Shown piece after piece: positions 1-7,699 of a stretch of DNA of 64,000 nucleotides. Made by a program: the position numbers and the translations under genes. Position 1 is the stretch's first letter, and every line of letters starts with the position of its first letter. Origin of the DNA: Actinoplanes sandaracinus (GTDB taxonomy: Bacteria > Actinomycetota > Actinomycetes > Mycobacteriales > Micromonosporaceae); the NCBI RefSeq assembly GCF_030009775.1, contig NZ_JASCTH010000025.1, forward strand, positions 1 through 64,000. The letters are read 5' to 3'. The notes beneath the pieces were generated by a model. It was not told the origin of the DNA and did no database searches. It saw only the letters and a list, made by a program, of their open reading frames with translations.

Positions 1-472
1 CATCGTCGGCTGGAAGACCTCTGATCGGTGCGACACCGATCTGATCCTGGCCGCGCTCGAGTACGGCATCTGGTCGCGTGACGTCCGCGACGGCCAGTTG
101 ATCCACCACTCGGACAGGGGTTCGAACTATACGAGTTTCCGCTTCTCACAACGGCTGCAGGACAACGGAATCCGACCGTCCATGGGCTCGGTCGGCGACT
201 CGTTCGACAACGCGCTGATGGAGAACTTCTGGTCGACGCTGAAGATCGAACTGGTCTACCGCACGAGCTGGCGAACCCGAGACGAAGCCGAGAACGCAAT
301 CTTCGGATACATCGACGGCTGGTACAACACCCGCCGCATCCAGAAGGAACTCGGCTACCTCAGCCCCGACGAATACGAGACCGCCTGGCACGCCCAGACC
401 GAGCCAGATAACCTCACCCCTGCCCCCGCCGGAAGCAGGTAACCACCGCTCCGTCGAAACGGGGGGAACTCA
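1..472 (+). mobile_element. IS3-family insertion sequence, right-hand part
   Basis: The left edge of the window lies inside an insertion sequence whose transposase reads to 442. The probable right terminus is at about 472: read on the minus strand it begins TGAGTTCCCCCCG, which fits the TGA...CCCC inverted-repeat ends common in the IS3 family. The left end and any target duplication lie outside the window, so this boundary is inferred from the end of the neighbouring MFS gene and the terminal sequence. Confidence 0.7.
2..442 (+). CDS. IS3-family transposase (OrfB), C-terminal part, runs off left edge
   Basis: This is the C-terminal part of a DDE integrase-type transposase that would insert the element into DNA. 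The frame is open from base 2 and shows the signature HHSDRGSNYTS around the second catalytic Asp, then GDSFDNALMENFWSTLK, which carries the catalytic Glu, and the usual terminal RRIQKELGYLSPDEYE. This is the IS3 OrfB (rve) pattern. The N-terminal half and OrfA are not in the window. The frame is intact to its TAA at 440-442. Confidence 0.9.
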   Translation: MVGWKTSDRCDTDLILAALEYGIWSRDVRDGQLIHHSDRGSNYTSFRFSQRLQDNGIRPSMGSVGDSFDNALMENFWSTLKIELVYRTSWRTRDEAENAIFGYIDGWYNTRRIQKELGYLSPDEYETAWHAQTEPDNLTPAPAGSR

Positions 473-1651
473 CGGGGTGATCAGGATCAGCAGACCCGCG
501 ATCGCGATCGCGGTGCGCAGGCTGGTGACGGTGGCCAGCAAGCCCCACAGCACAGTCAGGGCGGCGATGGTGGCGTTGCTGGTGACCGACCACGCGGACA
601 GCGTGCGGACGACTCGGGTCGTTGGTGTCTGGTCGAGTCGATAGGTTGCGAATACCGGGTTGAACACTCCCATGCAGGCGACCAACCCGAACTGGATGGC
701 GATGACGAGCACCAGCCCGGCGATGCCGGGGCCGATGAAGGCGAGGCCGAGCGGCCAGCAGGCGCGTAGTGCGCCGACGGTGAGCAGGATCCGGTGTTGT
801 CCGAACCGGGCGACGAGCGGCTGGGCCAGCCGTGAGCCGATCAGTCCACCGATGCACGGTACGCCGAAGGCCAGGCCGTACTGCCAGGGCTCGAACCCGA
901 GCCGGTCGAGCATGAGGACGGCGAGCAGCGGTGAGGTCGCCATGATCAGACCGTTGACCAGGACCGTATGGAAAAACAGCGGGCGCAGCGCCGGGTGGGC
1001 CAGGATATAGCGCCATCCGTCGAGCAGGTCGCTGGCTTTCAGCCGTAAACCATCGGTTCGATCGGGGCGTGGCTCTCGTTCTCCGATCACCCGGATACTC
1101 AGCGCCGAGAGCAGGTAGCTGACCGCATCGACCGCCACGGTTACCACTGGACCGAACAGCCCGATCGCGGCATTGCCGAGCGGCGGTCCCACCACGGTGG
1201 CGGTCCAGGTGGTGGCCTCGAACCGGCCGTTCGCGGCGAGCAGGCCCGCCCGCGGGATCAAGGTCTTCAGGTACGCGCCGCTGGCCGCTTTGAAGGTGAT
1301 GTCGGACGCCGCGGCAACGATCGCTACGAGTACGAGCTGAGCGAACGTCAACCAGCCGAGAGCGAACGCAACTGGGACACTCATCAATGCGGCGAACCGG
1401 ATCAGGTCCATCGCTACCATCACCGGCCGCTTGCGGCGAAACTCCACCCACGGGCCGAGCGGCACCGCGACGACCGCACCGATGGCCAATCCCGCAGCCG
1501 ACAGCAGCGACACCTCGACCGGGCCGACGTGCAGCACCAGGATCGCGATCAGGGGGAACGCGCCGAACCCGAGCCACGTGCCGAACGTGCTCACCGTGTA
1601 CGCCGTCCAGAGCCACCTGAACTGCCGCCCCAACGTTCTTTCAGTCACCAC
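470..1651 (-). CDS. MFS transporter, 3' end cut by the IS
   Basis: Major facilitator superfamily exporter of the 12-TM, MFS_3 (enterobactin-exporter-like) type, about 393 residues, acting in the cytoplasmic membrane on an unknown substrate. The N-terminus shows the classic start (FRWLWTAYTVSTFGTWLGFGA), the loop-2 region PLGPWVEFRRKRPVM, and repeated hydrophobic spans. I chose the GTG at 1651, preceded by GAGG; GTG 1648 is equally possible. The protein ends abruptly in a hydrophobic stretch (GLLILITP) at a TGA made by the terminal bases of the adjacent IS, so the natural C-terminus was probably removed by the insertion. It is divergent from the LysR gene, its likely regulator. Confidence 0.85.
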   Translation of the reverse strand: MVTERTLGRQFRWLWTAYTVSTFGTWLGFGAFPLIAILVLHVGPVEVSLLSAAGLAIGAVVAVPLGPWVEFRRKRPVMVAMDLIRFAALMSVPVAFALGWLTFAQLVLVAIVAAASDITFKAASGAYLKTLIPRAGLLAANGRFEATTWTATVVGPPLGNAAIGLFGPVVTVAVDAVSYLLSALSIRVIGEREPRPDRTDGLRLKASDLLDGWRYILAHPALRPLFFHTVLVNGLIMATSPLLAVLMLDRLGFEPWQYGLAFGVPCIGGLIGSRLAQPLVARFGQHRILLTVGALRACWPLGLAFIGPGIAGLVLVIAIQFGLVACMGVFNPVFATYRLDQTPTTRVVRTLSAWSVTSNATIAALTVLWGLLATVTSLRTAIAIAGLLILITP

Positions 1652-1678
1652 CCCAGTGACCCTCACAATCTTAGAAGA

Positions 1679-1693
1679 ACAACTCTTGGTTGA
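1679..1693. promoter_or_regulatory. Candidate LysR-type operator, MFS-proximal copy
   Basis: ACAAC-N5-GTTGA, an interrupted dyad just upstream of the MFS start. A near-identical dyad lies exactly 75 bp away at 1754-1768, close to the divergent LysR gene. LysR-type regulators typically bind interrupted dyads of this size between themselves and the gene they control. Function is inferred. Confidence 0.5.
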
Positions 1694-1753
1694 TAGCTGA
1701 GATCCAATCAGGCGCAGCTGCTGCGCATCAAACAATCGACACCCCGAAACTAA

Positions 1754-1768
1754 ACAACCAAAAGTTGT
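1754..1768. promoter_or_regulatory. Candidate LysR-type operator, lysR-proximal copy
   Basis: A perfect ACAAC-N5-GTTGT inverted repeat 20 bp upstream of the LysR start codon, in the position expected for autoregulation. It pairs with the copy at 1679-1693. Confidence 0.5.
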
Positions 1769-1787
1769 GAGAGTAAGGTCCGTCGAC

Positions 1788-2723
1788 ATGGACTTTGACG
1801 CCGTGCGCACCTTCGTCGCTGTTGCCGAGGCAGGCCAGTTCCAGGAGACCGCCGCCGAACTGGCGATCACCCAGCAGGCCGTCTCCAAACGCATCGCCAC
1901 GCTGGAGCGCAACCTCGGCGTACGGCTGTTCACCCGCACGCCGCGCGGCGCTGAACTCACCATCGACGGGCAGGCGTTCCTGCCTCACGCCCGCGAACTG
2001 CTACGCGCCGCCGAACGCGCGACCGCGGCGGTACGCCCCGGAAGTCGCCCGCTGCGCGTCGACGTGATCGCCTCACGCCTCGCCACGACCGGCCTGATCC
2101 GCGGCTTCCACCAGGCACATCCCGAGATCGAGCTCGACGTGATGAAACTGTTCGACGTCGAGACGGCCGTCGCCGCCCTCCAGTCCGGAGCGATCGACGC
2201 GTCCTTCCGCGCGGTCGCCATGCCCGGCCAGCCCCTTCCCGAGGACATCGAGACCATCCGGGTGCTCGACGAGCCGCTCCAACTGCTCACCGGCCCGGGC
2301 CATACGCTGGCGTCGGCCCGATCGGTGACGGTCGCCCAGCTCGCCGGGCATCGCATCTGGATGCCCGGCATCACTCCCGGCACCGAATGGGCCGCCTACT
2401 ACGACGACCTCGCCGCCGAGTTCGGTCTCACCATCGAGGCAACCGGCCCCAACCTCGGCGCCGACGCGCTCCTCGACACCGTCGCCGACACCCCGGCACT
2501 GGCCACCTTCATAGGCGAGCAGACCCGCCTCGTCTGGCCCGCCAGCCACGGCCTGCGCCGCATCCCGGTGACCGGCCCCACCCCCGTCTACCCGCACTCG
2601 CTCCTCTGGCACCGCGACAATCTCCACCCAGCGCTAGCCGCTCTCCGCGACCACCTCGCTGCCGCGGCGGCCGGCCGCGGCAGCCCCGGAACCTGGACGC
2701 CGAGCTGGGTGACTCAGACGTAG
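1788..2723 (+). CDS. LysR-family transcriptional regulator
   Basis: A 311-residue regulator of standard LysR length. The N-terminal winged helix-turn-helix is clear: DFDAVRTFVAVAEAGQFQETA, then ITQQAVSKRIATLERNLGVRLFTR. A substrate-binding domain follows from about residue 85 (RVDVIASRLATTGLIRGFHQAHPEIELD). I chose ATG 1788, preceded by TAAGG at suitable distance; an upstream in-frame GTG at 1767 overlaps the operator dyad and is less likely. It is divergent from the MFS exporter, which it probably controls in response to an unknown effector. Confidence 0.9.
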   Translation: MDFDAVRTFVAVAEAGQFQETAAELAITQQAVSKRIATLERNLGVRLFTRTPRGAELTIDGQAFLPHARELLRAAERATAAVRPGSRPLRVDVIASRLATTGLIRGFHQAHPEIELDVMKLFDVETAVAALQSGAIDASFRAVAMPGQPLPEDIETIRVLDEPLQLLTGPGHTLASARSVTVAQLAGHRIWMPGITPGTEWAAYYDDLAAEFGLTIEATGPNLGADALLDTVADTPALATFIGEQTRLVWPASHGLRRIPVTGPTPVYPHSLLWHRDNLHPALAALRDHLAAAAAGRGSPGTWTPSWVTQT

Positions 2724-2977
2724 ACGACGGAACTCGGGGATGGACGCGGTCGTAACACCGAGCGACCGGGCGACCTGGCAACGGTGAATGCCTTTGGCCT
2801 CTTCGCAGAAACGGTCAGTTGCGAGAGTTCTGCGAGAGCCTGAGAATCGGCCGCGTGCAGAGCGCGGACCATTCCGGTGCCCGACGTTCTGGTCACCGGT
2901 GTTCGCAACCGCTCCAGCTGCGAGAACCGGGAGCCGTCCGGCACGTCGAGCAGGTCCTCCAGCAGCCGGGCCTGATC

Positions 2978-3612
2978 ACCGTCTACGGGTTCTTCGCCCG
3001 CTGGGTCAAAGCGGGCGTGCTCGACTACCTCCGCGACCAGCTGCGCCGCCGCATCCGCGTCGACGCCGGCCGGTGCCCCCGTCCGGTCGCGGCCATTATG
3101 GACTCGCAGAGCGTGAAGGCCGCCGAGACCGTCAGCCGAGACACCCGCGGATTCGACGGCGCGAAGCTGATCAACGGCCGAAAGCGGCATCTGATCGTCG
3201 ACTCGAAGGGCCTGTTGATGACGTGAAGGTGACCGCGGCGGACGTCACCGACCGCGATGCCGCCCGTGAAATGCTGCCTGAGCTGCGCAAAAACAATCCG
3301 GAGCTGACCCTGATGTGGGCCGACATCGCCTACACCGGCCTGACCGGCTGGGCCCGCAACGAGCTCGACCTCACCTTCAAGGTCGTGAAGAAGCCGCCGA
3401 ACCAGGTCGGGTTCAAGGTTTGCCCCGCCGGTGGATCGTCGAACGATCCCTGTCCTGGCTGATGCGTGCCCGCCGCAACGCCCGCGACTAGGAACGCCTC
3501 CCCGAACACTCCGAAGCCCACATCACCTGGGGCGAACATCACCCTGATGACCCGCCGGATCGCCCGCGAAGAGGGTCGGCGGGCCGCGCTGCCCAAGCTC
3601 ATTGTCGCCTGA
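2978..3612 (+). pseudogene. Decayed IS5-family transposase
   Basis: Remnant of an IS5-type DDE transposase spread over several frames. The first piece reads ITVYGFFARW, then IMDSQSVKAAETVSRDTRGFDGAKL (catalytic Asp region, DSQSVK) to about 3226. After a frameshift comes MWADIAYTGL to about 3415, and then another frame with PRRWIVERSLSWLMRARRNARD followed by TAG where Tyr is usual, then ERLPEHSEAHITW. A last frame holds LMTRRIAREEG to a stop at 3612. The N-terminal start and clear terminal repeats are not visible. Confidence 0.8.
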
Positions 3613-3645
3613 TCAGCACGATGCTCAGAGACCACAATCCGCGGG

Positions 3646-4218
3646 TCAATCCACTGGCGCGAAGAGCCGGTCGAGCTGGCGATCGATCAGCTCGATCGCC
3701 CGCTCCGCGCGCAGCTGCCCGAGCAGCATTTGGCCCTGCAGTCCGGTCGTTCCTGCCAACAGGAAGTCCGCTTCGTCCCGCCGTCCCTCTGGCAGGAGCA
3801 TGGCAATCAGATCCTCCAGTTCTGGCGGCGCGTCGCGGATCCGATCGCGTAGTGCATCCTCGGTCATGAACCGAACGAAGTAGGCCATGTGCACCAGGTG
3901 CCGCTGTCGGCGGCTCTCGTCCAGCGGGAGGAATTCGAGCAGGACGCTGCGCAGCACGTCGCGAGGTTCCGGCTCCTGGCCCAGTGCGGCGACGCGTTCC
4001 CGGGCCTCCGCCTCACCGTCGCGGTTGAGTAGCTCGAGAGCGCCGAGTAGCAGGTCCTCGCGGGTGCCGAAGTAGTACTGCAACTGCCGGGCGGGCACTC
4101 CCGCCTCCGCCGCGACGCGCCGGATCGTCGCGTCTTCGAGTCCTCCGGATGCGGCCAACCGCCATACCGCAGCAGCGATGTGGCGGCGCCGCGCCTCATG
4201 GTCGACCTGGCGAGGCAT
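3646..4218 (-). CDS. TetR-family transcriptional repressor
   Basis: A 190-residue TetR-type repressor. The N-terminal HTH is ATIRRVAAEAGVPARQLQYYFGTREDLL and the C-terminal ligand-binding domain resembles the BetI-like class (FVRFMTEDALRDRI...). It is divergent from a two-TM small protein gene, and a 40-bp palindromic operator lies in the 78-bp gap, so it very likely represses that gene and itself. Its 3' end lies only 33 bp from the decayed IS5 transposase. Confidence 0.9.
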   Translation of the reverse strand: MPRQVDHEARRRHIAAAVWRLAASGGLEDATIRRVAAEAGVPARQLQYYFGTREDLLLGALELLNRDGEAEARERVAALGQEPEPRDVLRSVLLEFLPLDESRRQRHLVHMAYFVRFMTEDALRDRIRDAPPELEDLIAMLLPEGRRDEADFLLAGTTGLQGQMLLGQLRAERAIELIDRQLDRLFAPVD

Positions 4219-4236
4219 TCACAGCTCCCATCAATC

Positions 4237-4276
4237 TGGTACGGTCGCACCACTAAGATTTGGTGCAACCGTACCA
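4237..4276. promoter_or_regulatory. TetR operator, long palindrome
   Basis: Two 16-bp arms, 4237-4252 and 4261-4276, match as inverted repeats at 15 of 16 positions around an 8-bp spacer. Each arm is itself a partial dyad (TGGT...ACCA), which suggests room for two repressor dimers. The site lies between the TetR start at 4218 and the small membrane gene start at 4297. Confidence 0.8.
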
Positions 4277-4296
4277 ATATAGGGGAGGGGTCTGCC

Positions 4297-4500
4297 ATGA
4301 GGACAACGACGCTGGTCATCGGCATGATTCTGCTGGTCTACGGAGCTCAAGGCACAGTCCGCCAACTCGTGGACCACGACAACGCCGGCCTGCTCGGCTG
4401 GCTACCCGGCGGCTTCGGGGCTCAACTGGCTGGCCATATTGTCCTAGTGGTCGCCGGTCTGCTCCTTGCCGGCTGGGGTGGACGCCGTCCCAGTCACTGA
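4297..4500 (+). CDS. Small two-TM membrane protein
   Basis: A 67-residue protein with two hydrophobic segments, TLVIGMILLVYGAQG near the N-terminus and LAGHIVLVVAGLLLAGWGG near the C-terminus, ending in a basic tail. The ATG is preceded by GGGGAGGGG, a strong ribosome binding site, and by the TetR palindrome. I do not recognise the family. Its position suggests a small membrane protein induced by the signal that the TetR repressor senses. Confidence 0.7.
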   Translation: MRTTTLVIGMILLVYGAQGTVRQLVDHDNAGLLGWLPGGFGAQLAGHIVLVVAGLLLAGWGGRRPSH

Positions 4501-4870
4501 ACGCCCGGTCCCCCGAAGTAAGTCCTGTCGCTGGTGAGGAGCACCGCGGCGATGAATTCGGCGTTTCGGACGGGGGTGGTGCGGCGCTGCTCCCCAAAAC
4601 CGATGATGGGCGTGGAGCAGACGGGGGGTTCCTGATAGCAGCGAATAGCGTCGAACAGCTTTTAGCGACATCGGAGAGCGTTGTCTGACCAGGCCGGATT
4701 CGCGTTCCGGCTGGTCAGCGGCTTGTATGGACCACGCTCACACAGGAGTGGTCTCTGGATGAGCTGTCGTGACGATGGCTTCGGCAGCGAGCCTGTTGCT
4801 CGTTTCGATCGCGGCCCGGTTGGCGGCACCAACATCGGCGTTGGCGTCTACCACGGCCTGACCCCGCGGA
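4501..4870. other. Stretch without a supportable gene
   Basis: No convincing coding region on either strand. The one clear structure is an imperfect hairpin at 4685-4718 (13-bp stem with one bulge, 7-nt loop) and it has no U-tract. The stretch may be mobile-element debris, but I could not identify a source. Confidence 0.4.
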
Positions 4871-5077
4871 TCAATTCCTCGTCTGTCGCTGCTGTCGTTC
4901 AACGAGTCCTGAGGTGAGGAAAGCGGTGCCGGTGAGCCCGGCAAGCAGGACGGTGAGGCTCAGGAATTGGCGGGTGACGCCGTCGGCCGGGCGTCGGGGC
5001 GCATGATCACAACCGTTCGTGCGGGCCTGTTTGCGCTGCTCGGTCGGTTGGGAGCGGCTGACGCCGAGCCCGCTCAT
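4871..5077 (-). CDS. Hypothetical small protein with one hydrophobic segment
   Basis: A 68-residue reading frame with a polar, basic first half and one probable membrane segment (FLSLTVLLAGLTGTAFLTSGL). The overlapping minus frame ending at 4738 continues with an Ala-rich stretch (GQAVVDANADVGAANRAA), so the gene may have been longer and be frameshifted near 4900. Neither piece resembles a family I know. It may be debris. Confidence 0.25.
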   Translation of the reverse strand: MSGLGVSRSQPTEQRKQARTNGCDHAPRRPADGVTRQFLSLTVLLAGLTGTAFLTSGLVERQQRQTRN

Positions 5078-5087
5078 ATTCGGTCGC

Positions 5088-5360
5088 CTAGTGTCGTGGT
5101 CCCATCACATCCGGTCCGAGGTCTTCGTCGGTGGGCACGGACGACGGCCGGGCCGGCGCTGTGAGCGCGAGGGTGGCGTGGGCCTGGGCGAGCTGGGTGG
5201 TGGCGGTGAGCATGGCGAGGTCCGCGGCGGGGACGTGCGGCTGGTCGGCGTGGTCGTCCTCGTTGATGTTGGTCTGGTAGTCGACGAGGCAGATTTGGTA
5301 GAGGCGTTCGGCTTCGGCGATGAGTTCCTCGGCGCGCGCGGCGTGTTCTTTCGGAGTCAT
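5088..5360 (-). CDS. Hypothetical protein, 90 aa
   Basis: A soluble, largely helical 90-residue protein starting MTPKEHAARAEELIAEAERLY and containing an Ala/Thr-rich helical stretch (LAMLTATTQLAQAHATLAL). Similar short proteins of the pattern 'ARAEELLAEAE...A.LALAH' occur in actinomycete mobile elements, but I cannot assign a function. Codon use matches surrounding genes. Confidence 0.6.
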   Translation of the reverse strand: MTPKEHAARAEELIAEAERLYQICLVDYQTNINEDDHADQPHVPAADLAMLTATTQLAQAHATLALTAPARPSSVPTDEDLGPDVMGPRH

Positions 5361-5508
5361 ACCGGCCAGGATTTCATTACGGCATGACCGTGGTGTCTGG
5401 CGGGTTGTGGTCGGCGGTGGGTGTCAATCGGGGCGAAGGGGCGACCGGTGGACCCGCGGCTGGGCTGTTTTCCGGACAGTGCCGAGGCCCGGGTGCGATC
5501 GTCACGAT

Positions 5509-5652
5509 GTGGATGACGACCTGAAGGCGCAGCTAGACCAGCTTGAACGGGTGCGAACGGATCATCGGATCCGCCTTGAGAAGGCGGAGGCGGAGATTGA
5601 GGAGTTGAAACGGCAGGTGGCTGAGCTGACCAGGAAGTTTTACACGCTGTGA
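5509..5652 (+). CDS. Short coiled-coil protein, 47 aa
   Basis: From GTG 5509 the frame reads VDDDLKAQLDQLERV and then a heptad-like helix ending AEIEELKRQVAELTRKFYTL. Leu/Ile spacing and charge distribution indicate a coiled coil. It ends convergently, overlapping the 3' end of the Cys-rich gene by 13 bp. Function unknown; it may be a dimerising accessory protein or a fragment. Confidence 0.45.
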   Translation: MDDDLKAQLDQLERVRTDHRIRLEKAEAEIEELKRQVAELTRKFYTL

Positions 5653-6113
5653 AGGCGCGGCACTGACGATTGCCAGGCTTCCGGCTCGGGTTTGATCACG
5701 GTGGTGCCCATGCCGCCTCGATGCAGAAAGCTTCGATGCGGCCCAGGCGAGGGGCACGGCTGTTCCTCTTGGTGTGGGCCGAGTTGCCACAGGCTGCAGT
5801 GCGCGATCGGGTCCGGCTTGAACTCTTCGTTCTGGCCGTCGCATACCCGGCAGACGCGGATACCTTCGTCGTCCCAGGTCTCGCGCACTTTCCCGCCGAC
5901 ACATTCGGTGCAGGCGTGCCGCCCGGTCAGGTCGACGCCGGCTGTGCAGTGTTTGGGTTCACCGAGCCAGCCGGTGTCGAGTTCGCTGGGCTGGAACGGC
6001 TCGAAGTGGGCGCAGACGAGACAGCCGCGGGCCATGTGCTGTACGGCACGCTCGCGGCTGGAGCGGTACGCCCGCAGTGAGGGTCCTGTCAGCGGATCAC
6101 CCGGGGCGGTCAT
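5640..6113 (-). CDS. Cys-rich, zinc-ribbon-like hypothetical protein
   Basis: A 157-residue protein with several Cys pairs: ARGCLVCAHFEPF, HCTAG, HACTECVGGKVRE and VCRVCDGQNEE. The spacing CxxC...CxxCxG is reminiscent of DnaJ-type or small zinc-ribbon modules, so metal binding is likely. The last 35 residues are low-complexity and may be outside the folded part. Its ATG overlaps the TGA of the short gene at 6113-6250 as TGATG, which suggests coupled translation. Function unknown. Confidence 0.55.
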   Translation of the reverse strand: MTAPGDPLTGPSLRAYRSSRERAVQHMARGCLVCAHFEPFQPSELDTGWLGEPKHCTAGVDLTGRHACTECVGGKVRETWDDEGIRVCRVCDGQNEEFKPDPIAHCSLWQLGPHQEEQPCPSPGPHRSFLHRGGMGTTVIKPEPEAWQSSVPRLHSV

Positions 6114-6250
6114 CAGGCGGGTACCGCCTGCTTCTCGTGCCGGGCCGCCAGTTCGTCGAGTTCGGCGGTGCAGGCGTTCCAGCGGGCCGCCTTGTCGGGC
6201 GTGGTGCCTCGGCGAGACCGCGGAAGGCCTTGGCGCTGGCGGAGACGCAC
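6113..6250 (-). CDS. Small ORF coupled to the Cys-rich gene
   Basis: The conserved-looking tail TPDKAARWNACTAELDELAARHEK ends in a TGA that overlaps the next ATG. From GTG 6250 it would be 45 residues. The sequence further upstream shows a plausible continuation in another frame (SPGDSTCVSASAKAF), so this may be the 3' end of a frameshifted longer gene. Confidence 0.3.
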   Translation of the reverse strand: MRLRQRQGLPRSRRGTTPDKAARWNACTAELDELAARHEKQAVPA

Positions 6251-6452
6251 GTGCTGTCGCCTGGGCTTGTGGGGTTCAGACGGGTCGCCGGCCCGCGGGC
6301 GAGCGTTCGTTTGAAGCGCTGCCGTGCAGCCCGGGTCCCTCCTATGTGGTCCGCTAGGCTGCCTCGGCAGACCGCCCGGTTCCGCCGGCGTACCAACGTC
6401 CGCGCGGTACACGCGAACGTGGTGGCTATCAGACCTTAAGGAGCGTGGCTCA

Positions 6453-7085
6453 ATGCCCACCTGGGAAGAGGACATCGTTTCCGCCCTGACCAGCCTGGGT
6501 GGCACAGGGACGTACGCGGAAATCTATGACGCGGTGAAGACGCTTCGCACGGATCTGCCGGCTTCGTGGAAGGACATCATTCGCCGTCAAATTCAAGACC
6601 GCTCATCCGACTCTGCCGGGTACAAGAACGTTGCGGACGTATTCTTCTCCGTCGAGGGCTTGGGGCGAGGGGTATGGGGCCTGCGTCAGCTCGTGCAACC
6701 GACGCCGACTGCGGCCGACTTGCCGGAGGGGAACGACAGACCCGGCCGTGTACGGCAAGCTACGTACCGCATTCTGCGGGACACCGTGTTGGCTCGGCAG
6801 ATAAAATTGCTTCACCGAGACGCCTGTCAGATCTGCGGCGAAGTCTTGCACATCTCTCCTACCAAGACCTACTCCGAGGCTCACCACATCATTCCGCTCG
6901 GGGGAGATCACGCTGGGCCCGACACAGCCTCAAATGTCATTGTGCTGTGTCCTAATCACCATGCCTTGTGCGACATGGGAGCGATCGCTTTGCGCCGAGA
7001 GGACATTCGAGTGGTGGAGGGGCATGTGATCTCGGAGGTGAGTTTGAAGTACCACAACGAACAAATTTTCGGGCGAATCTTTTGA
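6453..7085 (+). CDS. HNH endonuclease with N-terminal winged-helix-like domain
   Basis: A 210-residue nuclease. The N-terminal 80 residues (EDIVSALTSLGGTGTYAEIYDAV...VFFSVEGLGRGVWGL) resemble the winged-helix modules fused to restriction nucleases. The C-terminal half is an HNH domain with CQICGE, then EAHHIIPLGGDH, then LCPNHHALCDMG, giving the metal-binding Cys and catalytic His residues. ATG 6453 follows AAGGAG at 6438. It probably cleaves DNA, perhaps as a solitary restriction-type enzyme; no methyltransferase is adjacent. Confidence 0.85.
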   Translation: MPTWEEDIVSALTSLGGTGTYAEIYDAVKTLRTDLPASWKDIIRRQIQDRSSDSAGYKNVADVFFSVEGLGRGVWGLRQLVQPTPTAADLPEGNDRPGRVRQATYRILRDTVLARQIKLLHRDACQICGEVLHISPTKTYSEAHHIIPLGGDHAGPDTASNVIVLCPNHHALCDMGAIALRREDIRVVEGHVISEVSLKYHNEQIFGRIF

Positions 7086-7235
7086 ACGGAGGTATCGAGA
7101 GTTCAAGGCGGGGCCCCCGGTACGTACGGCCTTCCACGCAATGTTGCTGTAGGTAAGCGCGGCCCGATGTCGCGCCGTGGAAGCCGGGCGGCGCGATGTC
7201 GGCCAGCGGACGCCGTAACTACCGGCGCAGCCGGG

Positions 7236-7568
7236 GGGGTGCCGACGTGGCGGCTGGTCCGTTACGCCGACGACTTAGTGATCCTGGTCCACGGAACCCG
7301 GGACCGTACGGCCGCGTTGCGCGAGGAGATCGCCGCTGTGCTCGCTCCGCTGGGCCTGCGCCTGTCGCCGGCCAAGACGCGGATCGTGCACCTGAGCGAC
7401 GGGTTCCACTTCCTCGGCTTCCCCATCCAGTGGCAGCGCAAGCGAGGCCCGAACCGCTGGTACGTGTACACGTTCATCGCCGCACGGCCGATCCGGTCGC
7501 TCAAAGCAAAGATCCGAGCACCGACCCGCAGGACATCAGCGGAGTCGTACTCCGGTCGTGCCGAGTGA
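7236..7568 (+). pseudogene. Group II intron reverse transcriptase/maturase fragment
   Basis: A fragment of a reverse transcriptase carrying the catalytic motif LVRYADDLVILVHG and the following RT region (LGLRLSPAKTRIVHLSDGFHFLGF), then the start of the maturase region (RSLKAKIRAPTRRTS). The finger domain upstream and the maturase/endonuclease end are missing. No intron domain V structure was found nearby. It abuts a 5'-truncated transporter gene, so the element may have disrupted that locus. Confidence 0.85.
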
Positions 7569-7699
7569 ATCAAGAAGTGCGCTGGTGTGTTCGGCGTTGA
7601 AGAGGCGGTCGCCGGCGAAGCTGAAGACGAAGACGCTCGGCTGGTACACGCCGGGACGCAGCCGGTGAGGGCGGCCGAAAGCGTCGAAGGCGTCCATCG

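Noticed and set aside
4685..4718. Intrinsic terminator of the small membrane gene
   Set aside because: The hairpin is imperfect, lies about 185 bp after the gene and has no T-run. Noted as a hairpin only.
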